A stretch of 64,000 bases of DNA from Bacteroidota bacterium. Its GTDB lineage: Bacteria > Bacteroidota > Bacteroidia > NS11-12g > UBA9320. The notes below the pieces were generated by a model. It was not told the DNA's origin. It saw nothing but the letters and a program-made list of their open reading frames with translations, and did not search any database. A program made the translations under genes and the position numbers. The stretch is from positions 169,363-233,362 of the forward strand of contig CANIKO010000002.1 in assembly GCA_947468275.1 (NCBI GenBank), written 5' to 3'. Shown here piece by piece: positions 53,004 to 62,013 of this stretch; the first letter of the stretch is position 1; the number at the start of each line of letters is the position of its first letter.

Positions 53004-53774
53004 TTAAATCAAATAGAAGAATGTAAATACAAATACCCACACTAGATCTACAAAGTGCCAGTACAATCCTACTTTTTCTACCATTTCATAATGGCCTCGT
53101 TTTTCATACATGCCGCGCTTAGTATTAACATATATTAAGAAATTAAATACTACACCACTAAATACGTGAAATCCATGAAACCCTGTAACAATAAAGAATA
53201 ATGCTGCAAAGTGAGCTGGACCAAATGGATTATGTGATAATGTAGCCCCTTCTGTTATAAATTGAGTCCATTCCCATGCTTGACAACCTAGGAACGCAAG
53301 CCCACCAAGTATTGTGTAAAACATATAAATTCCTACCTTTTTCTTATCCATACGATGCCCTGCTTCCACAGCAAGTACCATCGTTACTGAACTAAAAATG
53401 AGTATAAATGTCATCAAACTAACAAACATTAATGGTAAATGAATACCATGAAGAAATGGAAAGTGGTTAAAAACCAATTCCGGTGCTGGCCAATGACTTT
53501 CATCAAAAGCACCTATTTCTTGCATTTTCTCTACAAAGTTGTGACCATACTTTTGAGTTAGGTCCGACATAGGAGATAACTTTTCAACCATAGGGGGGGG
53601 AACAGGATAACTAAACCTGACGGCTCCGTAGCCTATTAATAAGGAAGAAAATGTAAATGCATCAGATAGTAGAAAAATCCACATCATTAATTTTCCGTAA
53701 CTCACGTTGAAAGGGGAACGACCACCTGACCATGTTTTTTTTGTTGAAACTGTTGCTGAAGTATCTGTTGACAT
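53004..53774 (-). CDS. ctaE: cytochrome c oxidase subunit III
   Basis: Seven-helix subunit III of the aa3 oxidase, 256 residues. Motifs: FNVSYGKLMMWIFLLSDAFTFSSLLIGYGAVR near the N-terminus, HLPLMFVSLMTFILIFSSVTMVLA, GCQAWEWTQFI and FFIVTGFHGFHVFSGVVFN, and the final YWHFVDLVWVFVFTFFYLI. The longest frame begins at 53834; I chose ATG 53774 because the extra N-terminus is not family-like and would overlap the next gene. A shorter paralogue sits directly upstream in the operon. Confidence 0.92.
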   Translation of the reverse strand: MSTDTSATVSTKKTWSGGRSPFNVSYGKLMMWIFLLSDAFTFSSLLIGYGAVRFSYPVPPPMVEKLSPMSDLTQKYGHNFVEKMQEIGAFDESHWPAPELVFNHFPFLHGIHLPLMFVSLMTFILIFSSVTMVLAVEAGHRMDKKKVGIYMFYTILGGLAFLGCQAWEWTQFITEGATLSHNPFGPAHFAALFFIVTGFHGFHVFSGVVFNFLIYVNTKRGMYEKRGHYEMVEKVGLYWHFVDLVWVFVFTFFYLI

Positions 53775-53781
53775 ATAATTT

Positions 53782-54375
53782 TCAGTGTGCAAAATAAAAA
53801 AATAAAAATAAATAAACCCATAGTATACCAACAAAGTGCCAATAAGTATTACACATATTTGTTGATAATAGATTTTTCTTATGAATCCTGTGCCTAAAGG
53901 CTCTGATTATTTGAATAAAAAGGAATAATACACCTCCAAGCATATGAGCTAGGTGCAATCCCGAAAGCGCATAAATAAAGGAGGCAGAAACCTTGTCTCC
54001 ATGAATATCATCTGCAAAAAACAAATCCATTGCATTCATTGCTTTCCAACCTAAATACTGAAGGTAACAAAAACCAAGTGCAAGAATAAAAGTGGTAATT
54101 AACCCAATTTTAACTTGATTAATATCATCATTTTTGGCGGAACGATAAGCCCACCACATTGTAATACTACTAAAAATAATAACAATAGTGCTATATAAGA
54201 ACTGAACTGGAAGCGTAAATTTATACCAATTTCCTTCTCCCATTCTTACAATATATGCACTTGTTAGCCCAGCAAATAACATTACTATTGCCACTATTAC
54301 TAGCCACATAGCAAATATTTTAGGATTTACCCTTTTGGTATCAAATTCATACTCACTTTTCTGCACTACAATCAT
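53782..54375 (-). CDS. short second cytochrome c oxidase subunit III paralogue
   Basis: A 197-residue five-helix relative of CtaE: FAMWLVIVAIVMLFAGLTSAYIVR, LGFCYLQYLGWKAM, FIYALSGLHLAHMLGGVLFLFI and TYWHFVGILWVYLFLFFYFAH. Five-helix subunit III proteins are known from quinol oxidases and from bacterial cox clusters. Tandem long and short copies are common in Bacteroidota. Which copy sits in the mature complex is not known from sequence. It overlaps the start of ctaB by 4 bp, so it is coupled. Confidence 0.88.
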   Translation of the reverse strand: MIVVQKSEYEFDTKRVNPKIFAMWLVIVAIVMLFAGLTSAYIVRMGEGNWYKFTLPVQFLYSTIVIIFSSITMWWAYRSAKNDDINQVKIGLITTFILALGFCYLQYLGWKAMNAMDLFFADDIHGDKVSASFIYALSGLHLAHMLGGVLFLFIQIIRAFRHRIHKKNLLSTNMCNTYWHFVGILWVYLFLFFYFAH

Positions 54376-55265
54376 ATTTTATCAATAAAAAAGGCTAATA
54401 AAACAACAGGGTTATAAATTATAGAATAAAACATAAGCCTTTTGGCTTCTTTAATTTCACATGAATTGAAAAGTCTTATTGCCTGAATAGAAAGTAAGAT
54501 TCCACATACAATGGCAACCGAAAGTGAAATACTTCCTGAAATACCTATAAAAAATGGAGTCGCTGAAATAGGAATTAATGCTAATGTATATAAAACTGTT
54601 AAAAGAGCTGATTTTTTATTTCTCCCATCTTTGGAAGGCAATAAATTATATCCAGCACGTTTATAATCATCATCTAATATCCATGCAATGGCCCAAAAAT
54701 GTGGAAATTGCCAAATAAATTGCAAAGCAAAAAGTGAAATACCACCCATATCAAGAGTACCTCTAGCAGCTACCCAACCTAACAATGGAGGAATTGCCCC
54801 AGGAAATGCTCCTACAAATACAGCAAAAGATGAATATCTTTTTAATGGAGTATAAAGAAATGCATAGGAAACTAAGGATACTAAACCTAAAATAGCACTT
54901 AATTGATTAAGATAATTACCAAGAATAGCAACTCCTGATACACCTGTTATTGTACAAAATATTACAGCCTCACCAATTGACATTCGATCTGTTGCCAGAG
55001 GTCTGTTATTGGTTCGAAGCATTTTATTATCGAAATCTTTTTCAATAATTTGATTTATACCATTTGCAGAACCAACTACTAAAAATCCACCAATTGTTAA
55101 CGCAAGCATGGCTTGAAAATCTATTCCATTTTGAAAGGCTATTAAATAACCCAAAACAGCAGATAACACGACAGTAAATGTTAAACGCATTTTAACTAAT
55201 TGGCCATAATCGACCAATTTAGCTTTAATGTTAAACGAATTATCTGCGGTTATTGTCCTAATCAT
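54372..55265 (-). CDS. ctaB: protoheme IX farnesyltransferase (heme O synthase)
   Basis: UbiA-type prenyltransferase that adds farnesyl to heme B as the first step to heme A for the oxidase. The Asp-rich motif is NGINQIIEKDFDNKMLRTNNRPLAT; a second motif with WILDDDYKRAGYNLLPSKDG is in place. About nine hydrophobic helices. The longest frame starts at TTG 55286, 3 bp after ctaD; ATG 55265 (297 residues) seems the better start. Heme A synthase (CtaA) is not in the window. Confidence 0.9.
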   Translation of the reverse strand: MIRTITADNSFNIKAKLVDYGQLVKMRLTFTVVLSAVLGYLIAFQNGIDFQAMLALTIGGFLVVGSANGINQIIEKDFDNKMLRTNNRPLATDRMSIGEAVIFCTITGVSGVAILGNYLNQLSAILGLVSLVSYAFLYTPLKRYSSFAVFVGAFPGAIPPLLGWVAARGTLDMGGISLFALQFIWQFPHFWAIAWILDDDYKRAGYNLLPSKDGRNKKSALLTVLYTLALIPISATPFFIGISGSISLSVAIVCGILLSIQAIRLFNSCEIKEAKRLMFYSIIYNPVVLLAFFIDKI

Positions 55266-55289
55266 TATCCTTTTGTTGGTAACCAACTA

Positions 55290-57191
55290 TTATGAATTTC
55301 TAAAGCCAAACCATCTTGAGAGTAAAGCTGAAAAATGAACAACTTCAGATTTATCAGTACTTTCCGGCATAATTGGAGCAGTGGTATGCTGATGTGCAAT
55401 TTCTTCTTCATTTCCATCATCAGGAACAGTTTGAGGAATAAAATCATCCTCGTATCCAGGCTTACTATAATCATACGGCCAACGGTGAACTGTTGGAATA
55501 GCACCTGGCCAGTTACCATGCAACCTCTCAACAGGAGCAGTCCATTCAAGGGTATTTGATTTCCAAGGATTTTGATCTGATTTTTTACCAAAGAATATAC
55601 TGCTAAAGAAATTATATAAGAATAAAAGTTGTGCAGTTGCGCCTAAAATAGCTGCCATGGTAATTAATATGTTTACATCATCCCATACTCCAAATTCAGG
55701 CAATACTGAGAATTGATAATAACGACGAGGTACTCCTGCTAATCCAATAAAGTGCATTGGAAAAAACACCATATAGGCCGAAACAAACGTCAACCAAAAG
55801 TGCATATACCCTAATGTTTTATTCATTGTCCGACCATATAAACGTGGATACCAATGGTAAATACCTGCCATCATACCAAATATCGCGGCACAACCCATTA
55901 CAAGGTGAAAGTGAGCAACCACAAAATAGGTATCGTGCAATTGGATATCAATAGCAGCATTTCCTAAGAAAATACCTGTTAAACCACCACTTATAAAGAA
56001 GGATACTAAACCTATAGCAAATAACATGGCTGGGGTAAACTGAATATTTCCTCTCCATAATGTCGCTAGATAATTAAAGGTTTTTACCGCCGATGGTACT
56101 GCAATAATTAAGGTAAATACCATAAATACCAACCCAAGTAAAGGATTCATACCGGTAATAAACATGTGATGTCCCCATACTATAAATGAAAGGAACGCTA
56201 TACCAATAATTGAAATAACCATAGCGGTATATCCAAAAATAGGTTTACGAGCATTTACAGCTATAATTTCTGAAGTGATTCCCAACGCTGGAAGTATTAT
56301 TATATAAACCTCTGGGTGTCCTAAGAACCAAAAAAGATGTTGGAAAAGTATCGGACTTCCTCCGCTATTAGCAAGAGCACCTTCACCGTTTAAGAAAATA
56401 TCACTTAGGTAAAAACTAGTTCCGAAACTTCTATCAAACACAAGAAGCAATGATCCACCTAATAATACAGGGAATGATAATAAACCAAGAATTGCTGTAA
56501 AAAAGAAAGCCCATATCGTTAGTGGCATTCTATTCATCGACATACCTTTAGTTCTCATATTTAGTACTGTTGTAATATAATTTATACCGCCTAAAAGGGC
56601 TGATCCGATAAACAATATCATAGCTATAAGCCACATGGTCATTCCTAATCCTGAACCAGGCATTGCTTTTGGCAATGCACTTAATGGAGGGTAAACTGTC
56701 CATCCACCTGCTGCAGGTCCTGACTCAATAAAAACACTTGCAGTTAAAACTACAGATGAGGCGAAGAAAAACCAATATGAAAGCATATTCATAAATGGTG
56801 AAGCCATATCCCTAGCACCAACTTGCAATGGAATTAATAAATTACTGAAGGTTCCACTTAGTCCGGCCGTCAATACAAAAAATACCATTATGGTACCGTG
56901 AATAGTAACAAGGCCCATATAAAAAGAAGAATCTAATTTTCCTCCTGGAGCCCATTTACTACCTAATAAGGTTTCCAAAATCGGAAAACTTGAATCAGGC
57001 CACGCTAATTGTAAACGAAATAATATAGACATTAACATTCCAAAACATCCCATTATTATACCTGTAATAAGGAATTGTTTTGAAATCATTTTATGGTCCT
57101 GTGAGAAAACATACTTTGTAATAAAGTTTTCTTTGTGATGGTGACCATGATCATCATGACCTTGTGCGTTATGTGTTGCTGTTTGGCTCAT
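55290..57191 (-). CDS. ctaD: cytochrome c oxidase subunit I
   Basis: Catalytic subunit of the aa3 proton-pumping oxidase, 633 residues with ~12 helices. Heme and CuB ligands: HGTIMVFFVL (low-spin heme), GHPEVYIIILPALG (CuB His and the cross-linked Tyr), VWGHHMFITGM (CuB His pair), and the VVAHFHLVMG His pair (high- and low-spin heme). The His/Asp-rich N-terminus (GHDDHGHHHKEN) and a ~100-residue charged C-terminal extension after the last helix are typical of Bacteroidota. It lies 9 bp after ctaC. Confidence 0.97.
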   Translation of the reverse strand: MSQTATHNAQGHDDHGHHHKENFITKYVFSQDHKMISKQFLITGIIMGCFGMLMSILFRLQLAWPDSSFPILETLLGSKWAPGGKLDSSFYMGLVTIHGTIMVFFVLTAGLSGTFSNLLIPLQVGARDMASPFMNMLSYWFFFASSVVLTASVFIESGPAAGGWTVYPPLSALPKAMPGSGLGMTMWLIAMILFIGSALLGGINYITTVLNMRTKGMSMNRMPLTIWAFFFTAILGLLSFPVLLGGSLLLVFDRSFGTSFYLSDIFLNGEGALANSGGSPILFQHLFWFLGHPEVYIIILPALGITSEIIAVNARKPIFGYTAMVISIIGIAFLSFIVWGHHMFITGMNPLLGLVFMVFTLIIAVPSAVKTFNYLATLWRGNIQFTPAMLFAIGLVSFFISGGLTGIFLGNAAIDIQLHDTYFVVAHFHLVMGCAAIFGMMAGIYHWYPRLYGRTMNKTLGYMHFWLTFVSAYMVFFPMHFIGLAGVPRRYYQFSVLPEFGVWDDVNILITMAAILGATAQLLFLYNFFSSIFFGKKSDQNPWKSNTLEWTAPVERLHGNWPGAIPTVHRWPYDYSKPGYEDDFIPQTVPDDGNEEEIAHQHTTAPIMPESTDKSEVVHFSALLSRWFGFRNS

Positions 57192-57200
57192 GCTTTCTTT

Positions 57201-58970
57201 TTAATTAATAACTACTGATTTTTGAGTTGAATCTTTTTGAATTTCTTTTTCTACAGGTGCTTCAGGCTGCTTAGTAAAAGCACCAGCTTGACTAGCTATC
57301 CATTTATTATAGTCTGCTTCTGTATCTACCACAATTTTAAGTTTCATATTAAAATGGCCTGCTCCACAAATTTTGGCACATAATAGCCAATATTCAAAAT
57401 CAGGTTTTTGAAGTTTTGCTTTTTTATCTTTCGTAGTTTCGATTGCCTTAAAAACAACTTCAGTATTCAAACCTGGAACAACGTTAATCTGACTGCGAAA
57501 CATTGGAATGTAGGCAGAGTGTATGACATCTCTTCCGCGGAATTTAAATGTTACCGTTTTGTTTACTGGGATGTGTATTTCATTATTTACAATAATATCA
57601 TCTAACCCAGTATTGTCATAAAAAACATTGGCATTTTCATTTTCCAATGAAACTTTAATCCTACTAATTTGAATTTTACGGTTTGTGATAGTTTTTTCAA
57701 TATCTGTCACTGCAGTTCCATCTTCAATTTCTGCTATTTTAGAAAGATGCATTTTTCTTTCCTCATCTACCAACCCACCTAACGTCGTTTTTAATTCTTC
57801 AAGTTTTTGCGGCAAGCCTTTCTTTAGTATTTCTAAATCCTTAATGTCTTGCTCTAATAAAGGAATTAATTGCTCAGCCTTATCTTTTATTGCCACTCCC
57901 AACAAATTATCATTTGAAATTAAGTTCCAATTTGTTTTCCCTAGTTTACCATCTCCTCCAGGATAACGGGCTGTCCAACCAAATTGATAACCAAATATTT
58001 CAACATTAAATTTATCTCTTTCAGGGTTGTTAGTAATTCCATTCCAAGTTTTTAACCCTCCGATAACTAAGATTGTCAAAACTATCGCTGGAATAAGAGT
58101 CCAAATCGCCTCAATTTTATTATTATGCGAATAATAATAAGCTGTATGTCCTTTACGGGCTCTGTATTTGTATGCAAACCAAAACAATAAAAATTCAGTA
58201 ATAACAAAGACAATACCTGTAAAAAATAGGGTGATATTGAACATTTGATCAAGTTTTCTACCGTGTTCTGTTCCAGCTTCTGGTAGTGTTAATTTACCAT
58301 GAGCATAAAACTCCCATCCACAGGCAATAAAACCAACAACCATAAATACAAGGCAAATGATGGCATTTACACTATTCCATTTTATAATATCTTTACCTCG
58401 TATTAATGATACCTGATCTATAATTTTCACAATCATAAAAAGTATGATTGCTACCAATACAAATAGTAATATCAAAACCCAATTAACTTTACTTACAACA
58501 TTTTGATCTAAAGGTGAGGTTTCAATTACTGTTGGTGCGGCAGCACCAGAGGCAGAACCTCCGCCAGCACTCGCATCTTCAATATACATTACAATAGAGG
58601 CTATTTCATCGTCCTTCAAATCAGTAAAATTGGTCATTACCAATTTATTGTTTTTTTCAAATAGGTCGATGGCATCCTTATCTCCACTTTTTCTAAAAGC
58701 TTCGTTGTTTTTGATCCATTTAGTTAACCATTCGTAGGACCTACGTTTGTGCACATCCTTTAAGGCAGGTCCAACTAATTTGTTGTTAAGTGCGTGGCAA
58801 CTTTGACATTTCCCTTCGAAAAGGGTTTTACCTGCGGTAATTGTAGCATCGTCAATTGCTTTACCTGAAATACTTTCTTTAATGGCAGCAGCATTTACCA
58901 AATTAAAAAGCAAAAATGCAGATGTAATAAAAAGTAATTTTTTGAGTTTTCCGGATAATGGTCTATGCAT
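57201..58970 (-). CDS. ctaC: cytochrome c oxidase subunit II fused to cytochrome c, with insertion
   Basis: CuA subunit, 589 residues. After a signal peptide there is a mono-heme cytochrome c domain: CQSCH (55-59) with probable axial Met112. Then four hydrophobic segments (about 164-183, 201-218, 245-266, 289-306) and the CuA cupredoxin: FGYQFGWTARYPG, then His484, Cys531, Cys535, His539 and Met542 (CAKICGAGHFNM). Between about residues 358 and 455 it carries an insertion of ~90 residues with strong coiled-coil character, where other Bacteroidota CtaC have a loop of about ten. Four hydrophobic segments before CuA are more than the usual two. It leads the oxidase operon; promoter at 59017-59024. 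Confidence 0.93.
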   Translation of the reverse strand: MHRPLSGKLKKLLFITSAFLLFNLVNAAAIKESISGKAIDDATITAGKTLFEGKCQSCHALNNKLVGPALKDVHKRRSYEWLTKWIKNNEAFRKSGDKDAIDLFEKNNKLVMTNFTDLKDDEIASIVMYIEDASAGGGSASGAAAPTVIETSPLDQNVVSKVNWVLILLFVLVAIILFMIVKIIDQVSLIRGKDIIKWNSVNAIICLVFMVVGFIACGWEFYAHGKLTLPEAGTEHGRKLDQMFNITLFFTGIVFVITEFLLFWFAYKYRARKGHTAYYYSHNNKIEAIWTLIPAIVLTILVIGGLKTWNGITNNPERDKFNVEIFGYQFGWTARYPGGDGKLGKTNWNLISNDNLLGVAIKDKAEQLIPLLEQDIKDLEILKKGLPQKLEELKTTLGGLVDEERKMHLSKIAEIEDGTAVTDIEKTITNRKIQISRIKVSLENENANVFYDNTGLDDIIVNNEIHIPVNKTVTFKFRGRDVIHSAYIPMFRSQINVVPGLNTEVVFKAIETTKDKKAKLQKPDFEYWLLCAKICGAGHFNMKLKIVVDTEADYNKWIASQAGAFTKQPEAPVEKEIQKDSTQKSVVIN

Positions 58971-59016
58971 CCTTATAGGGTTTTGTATGTATTAGTTGTA
59001 AATAATGATAAGTCCG

Positions 59017-59024
59017 CAAAAATA
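59017..59024 (-). promoter_or_regulatory. ctaC: -7 promoter element TATTTTTG of the oxidase operon
   Basis: Perfect TAnnTTTG match 47 bp upstream of ctaC. It is the only promoter candidate found ahead of the eleven-gene leftward run. Confidence 0.55.
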
Positions 59025-59115
59025 TTTCTATTTTGCTATTATTATTGGTTAGTTAATAAATATTTTTTAAGATATTTTATTTATAATGATTATAAATAAT
59101 AATCTGCGATTAAAT

Positions 59116-60234
59116 TCACTGATTTCTATAGACATCCGAATACCTTTCTATTAATATTTGAGGATTAAATCGTTCTAATTCTTTAGAAATTGATTTTTTT
59201 AAATGTTGGTAAGTATTTTCATCGGTTAATTTAAGGAGCATTGAAGCTATATCCTCTGAATTTTCAGGATCAAATAATAATCCCGACTGCCCGGCAACCT
59301 CCTCTAATGAACTTCCTTTAGAGGTAAGGACTGGCTTACCACAGCGATAACTTTCAATTATAGGGATCCCAAACCCTTCATACAAGGAAGGATAAACTGT
59401 AGCATAGCTAGCATGATATAAATGAAATAATTCTTCATCATTTACTGAATTGAGATGTTTCACTCTATCGAGAAGATTGTTTTTAATTAGTATATTCTTT
59501 ATCGCTTCTGAATCTTTTCCTGCCCTTCCAACCAACACTAAGTCATATTCCACTTGATTTGAAATTGATGCAAAAGCTTCCACCAATCGCAATTGATTTT
59601 TTCTTCCACCAATGGCTCCTACATTCAAAAAGAAAGGTTTTATTAAATCATATTTTCGTTTTACCGCTTCAATCATTTTAGAATCAGCCGGGCTATGGAA
59701 TCGCTCTGATGAATCCAAATAAATGACTTCAATTTTATCGGCATCAATTTTATAGTATTTAATAATACACTCTTTCGTATGGTTGCTTATAGCCACAATT
59801 TTATCAGCACGTTCGCAGGCACTTCTAAATTTTCGGTCATAAATAGCCCGGTCAATCGGATTGTAATATTCGGGATGTACCTTAAAAATTAAATCGTGAA
59901 TTGTTACTATGGTTCGTATTGCACTTGTTTCAATGCCAATTGGCAGTTCATTACTCAAGCCATGATAAACCTGTATTTTATCTTTTAATAAATCTTTCTT
60001 AATTCCTTTACTGCGCCAAAAACCTTTAAATAAATTGGGAGGCAAATGGGTATGAATATTTTCTCCCACAAAATCCTTTTGAACATTGGAAATATTGGTC
60101 GTGTATAAATGGTATTGGTTTTCTGGAAATTGATTAATCAATCCATGAACCAACCAACGGCTGTAATTTCCCAATCCGGATTGGTTAAGAAAAAGTCGCT
60201 TGGCATCAAAGCCTATTTTTATATTTGAAGTCAA
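59116..60234 (-). CDS. GT4-type glycosyltransferase
   Basis: A 372-residue GT-B glycosyltransferase: GFDAKRLFLNQSGLGNYSRWLV at the N-terminus (acceptor side), TIHDLIFKVHPEYY, and a C-terminal donor domain with FFLNVGAIGGRKNQLRLVEAFA and HASYATVYPSLYEGFGIPIIESYRCGKPVLTSKGSSLEEVAG, the E-x7-E motif. Mannosyltransferase-like members show the same N-terminus, but the sugar cannot be predicted. It lies downstream of dapD on the same strand, separated by a repetitive phrase; no polysaccharide locus is evident. Confidence 0.88.
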   Translation of the reverse strand: MTSNIKIGFDAKRLFLNQSGLGNYSRWLVHGLINQFPENQYHLYTTNISNVQKDFVGENIHTHLPPNLFKGFWRSKGIKKDLLKDKIQVYHGLSNELPIGIETSAIRTIVTIHDLIFKVHPEYYNPIDRAIYDRKFRSACERADKIVAISNHTKECIIKYYKIDADKIEVIYLDSSERFHSPADSKMIEAVKRKYDLIKPFFLNVGAIGGRKNQLRLVEAFASISNQVEYDLVLVGRAGKDSEAIKNILIKNNLLDRVKHLNSVNDEELFHLYHASYATVYPSLYEGFGIPIIESYRCGKPVLTSKGSSLEEVAGQSGLLFDPENSEDIASMLLKLTDENTYQHLKKSISKELERFNPQILIERYSDVYRNQ

Positions 60235-60268
60235 TGAATAGATAGTTGTTTAGTAATTGGTCTAGAAA

Positions 60269-60297
60269 ATCCCTGATTCTTAATTCGTAATTAATTA
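60269..60297. repeat. ATTCTTAATTCGTAATTAATT repetitive phrase
   Basis: A degenerate copy of the AATTCCTAATTC phrase, overlapping the dapD stop codon (60295-60297). It fills part of the gap before the glycosyltransferase. Confidence 0.4.
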
Positions 60298-61110
60298 CAC
60301 CGCCACGTTATGTTCACGCAACGCATCATTCAATGAAGTTTTTAAATCGGTACTAGCTTTGCGTTGACCTATAATTAAAGCGCATGGAACACCGTATTCA
60401 CCAGCGGCAAATTGTTTCATTTGAGTTCCGGGAATTACCACACTTCTTTCAGGCACATAACCGCGGTATTCTTTTGGTTCGGCACCGGTTACATCAATAA
60501 TTTTAGTACTTAAGGTCAAAGTAACTCCGGCTCCCAAAACCGCTTCTTTCCCAACCCTCACTCCTTCTACCACAATACACCGTGAACCAATAAAACAACC
60601 GTCTTCAATAATTACTGGAGCTGCCTGAACTGGCTCTAAAACTCCGCCAATTCCTACGCCACCACTTAAGTGAACATGTTTGCCTATTTGAGCACAACTG
60701 CCTACGGTAGCCCAAGTATCCACCATAGTTCCGCTATCTACATAAGCACCAATATTTACATAACTTGGCATTAAAATAACGCCCGAAGCTATATAGGCTC
60801 CATGCCTTGCCACGGCATGAGGAACCACACGAATTCCCAACTCAGCATAATGATTTTTTAAAGGCATTTTATCATGAAACTCCATTGGGCCGGCATGAGA
60901 GGTTTCCATTTTTTGAATAGGGAAATATAAAATCACAGCTTTTTTTACCCAATCGTTCACTTTCCAGCCATCAGTGGTTGGCTCGGCTACACGAAGTTTT
61001 CCTTTATCTAAAAGTTCTATTACTACACGAATATCTGCCTGAACGGATGATTCCTTTAATAACTCCCTGTTATCCCAAGCTTGCTCGATAGATTTTTGTA
61101 AATGTTCCAT
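60295..61110 (-). CDS. dapD: tetrahydrodipicolinate N-succinyltransferase
   Basis: Succinylase branch of lysine and meso-diaminopimelate synthesis. N-terminal helical part, then a hexapeptide-repeat left-handed beta-helix (about residues 100-230) with GVILMPSYVNIGAYVDSGTMVDTWATVGSCAQIGKHVHLSGGVGIGGVLEP, the family signature. The 271-residue length (from ATG 61110) is normal. The longer frame begins with TTG 61125, which lies in the promoter-like GAAGTTTG. This gives the cell a diaminopimelate route for the peptidoglycan made by the PBP at 22613. Confidence 0.95.
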   Translation of the reverse strand: MEHLQKSIEQAWDNRELLKESSVQADIRVVIELLDKGKLRVAEPTTDGWKVNDWVKKAVILYFPIQKMETSHAGPMEFHDKMPLKNHYAELGIRVVPHAVARHGAYIASGVILMPSYVNIGAYVDSGTMVDTWATVGSCAQIGKHVHLSGGVGIGGVLEPVQAAPVIIEDGCFIGSRCIVVEGVRVGKEAVLGAGVTLTLSTKIIDVTGAEPKEYRGYVPERSVVIPGTQMKQFAAGEYGVPCALIIGQRKASTDLKTSLNDALREHNVAV

Positions 61111-61267
61111 AAATTTATGGTGCAAACTTCCTACAATTTAAAACGATAAACAACAAGGAATAATGAATTATTAATGGTTAATTTTGAATCTTATCTTAAC
61201 AAAGAATCTGTTACCTTCCGAGACAATTGGTCATTGTAATTGTATTAAATATAGAAACTTTAAACCA

Positions 61268-61891
61268 ATGAAAAATCTTAAAAATCTGATTATTATAATA
61301 CTTATTAGCTCATTAATGACCCAATGTACTTCGATTATAAAAGTGGTTTATGGGTTCAAAAATCCCAAAATAATAGGTTTAACTAGAGTAAATAAAAGCA
61401 TTGCTAAACATCACCTTAAATATTTTGAACATTATGCAATAACAAGTCAAGGCTTTTATGATTACTTTAAAAGAAATACATCTGTCAATAATTTGATGAT
61501 ATTCAATAAGGAAGGACAAATGATTTCACCAAAAAAATTATCAATATGTTCAGGTTCTAAAATTGATTTCATTGACCAATTTACTGATACTTCACAAACA
61601 ATTACAATTGACACTATCAATATCTCCACCCTTCTTTTGGAGTTAAGAACTCTTCAAGGGGAAAGATTTCATTTTGATAATGCCGGAGCAGAATATACAA
61701 TTCTACTTACTTGGGCAACATTTGCAGGAAAGTTAAATGATGAGTTGACTCGAAGTTGGGCAGAAAAACTTAAGGCAAAAAATGGGTTAAATCTCAAAGT
61801 AGTATATATATATGTTCAGACCCTAGAGACTTTTGGCCGGATAGTGAACTCGATATTAGAATTAAAAAGGTACATAAAAATTAAAGATTAA
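61268..61891 (+). CDS. hypothetical lipoprotein
   Basis: I do not recognise this protein. From ATG 61268 it is 207 residues: signal helix (LIIIILISSLMTQC, Cys at about residue 18) and a mature part of mixed strands and helices. It contains LTWATFAGKLNDELTRSWAEKLK and no catalytic motif that I can name. A longer frame starts at 61184, but its N-terminal extension would place the signal sequence internally, so I used the later start. The gene is alone, divergent from dapD. Confidence 0.6.
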   Translation: MKNLKNLIIIILISSLMTQCTSIIKVVYGFKNPKIIGLTRVNKSIAKHHLKYFEHYAITSQGFYDYFKRNTSVNNLMIFNKEGQMISPKKLSICSGSKIDFIDQFTDTSQTITIDTINISTLLLELRTLQGERFHFDNAGAEYTILLTWATFAGKLNDELTRSWAEKLKAKNGLNLKVVYIYVQTLETFGRIVNSILELKRYIKIKD

Positions 61892-61987
61892 AAAAGGATT
61901 TAGTTGGAGGAATAATTCGATTAATTAATCTTATTTCATCTCACCTTTACCATTTAGCGACCTGAGACGTACTTTTTATACCCAAAA

Positions 61988-62005
61988 CATTTTCAAATCT
62001 TAAAA
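61988..62005. repeat. TTTTCAAATCTTAAAAT phrase
   Basis: A short CAAATCTT run at the 3' end of kdsA, similar to the phrase before lpxB (18977-19017). Confidence 0.3.
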
Positions 62006-62013
62006 TCACCCCA

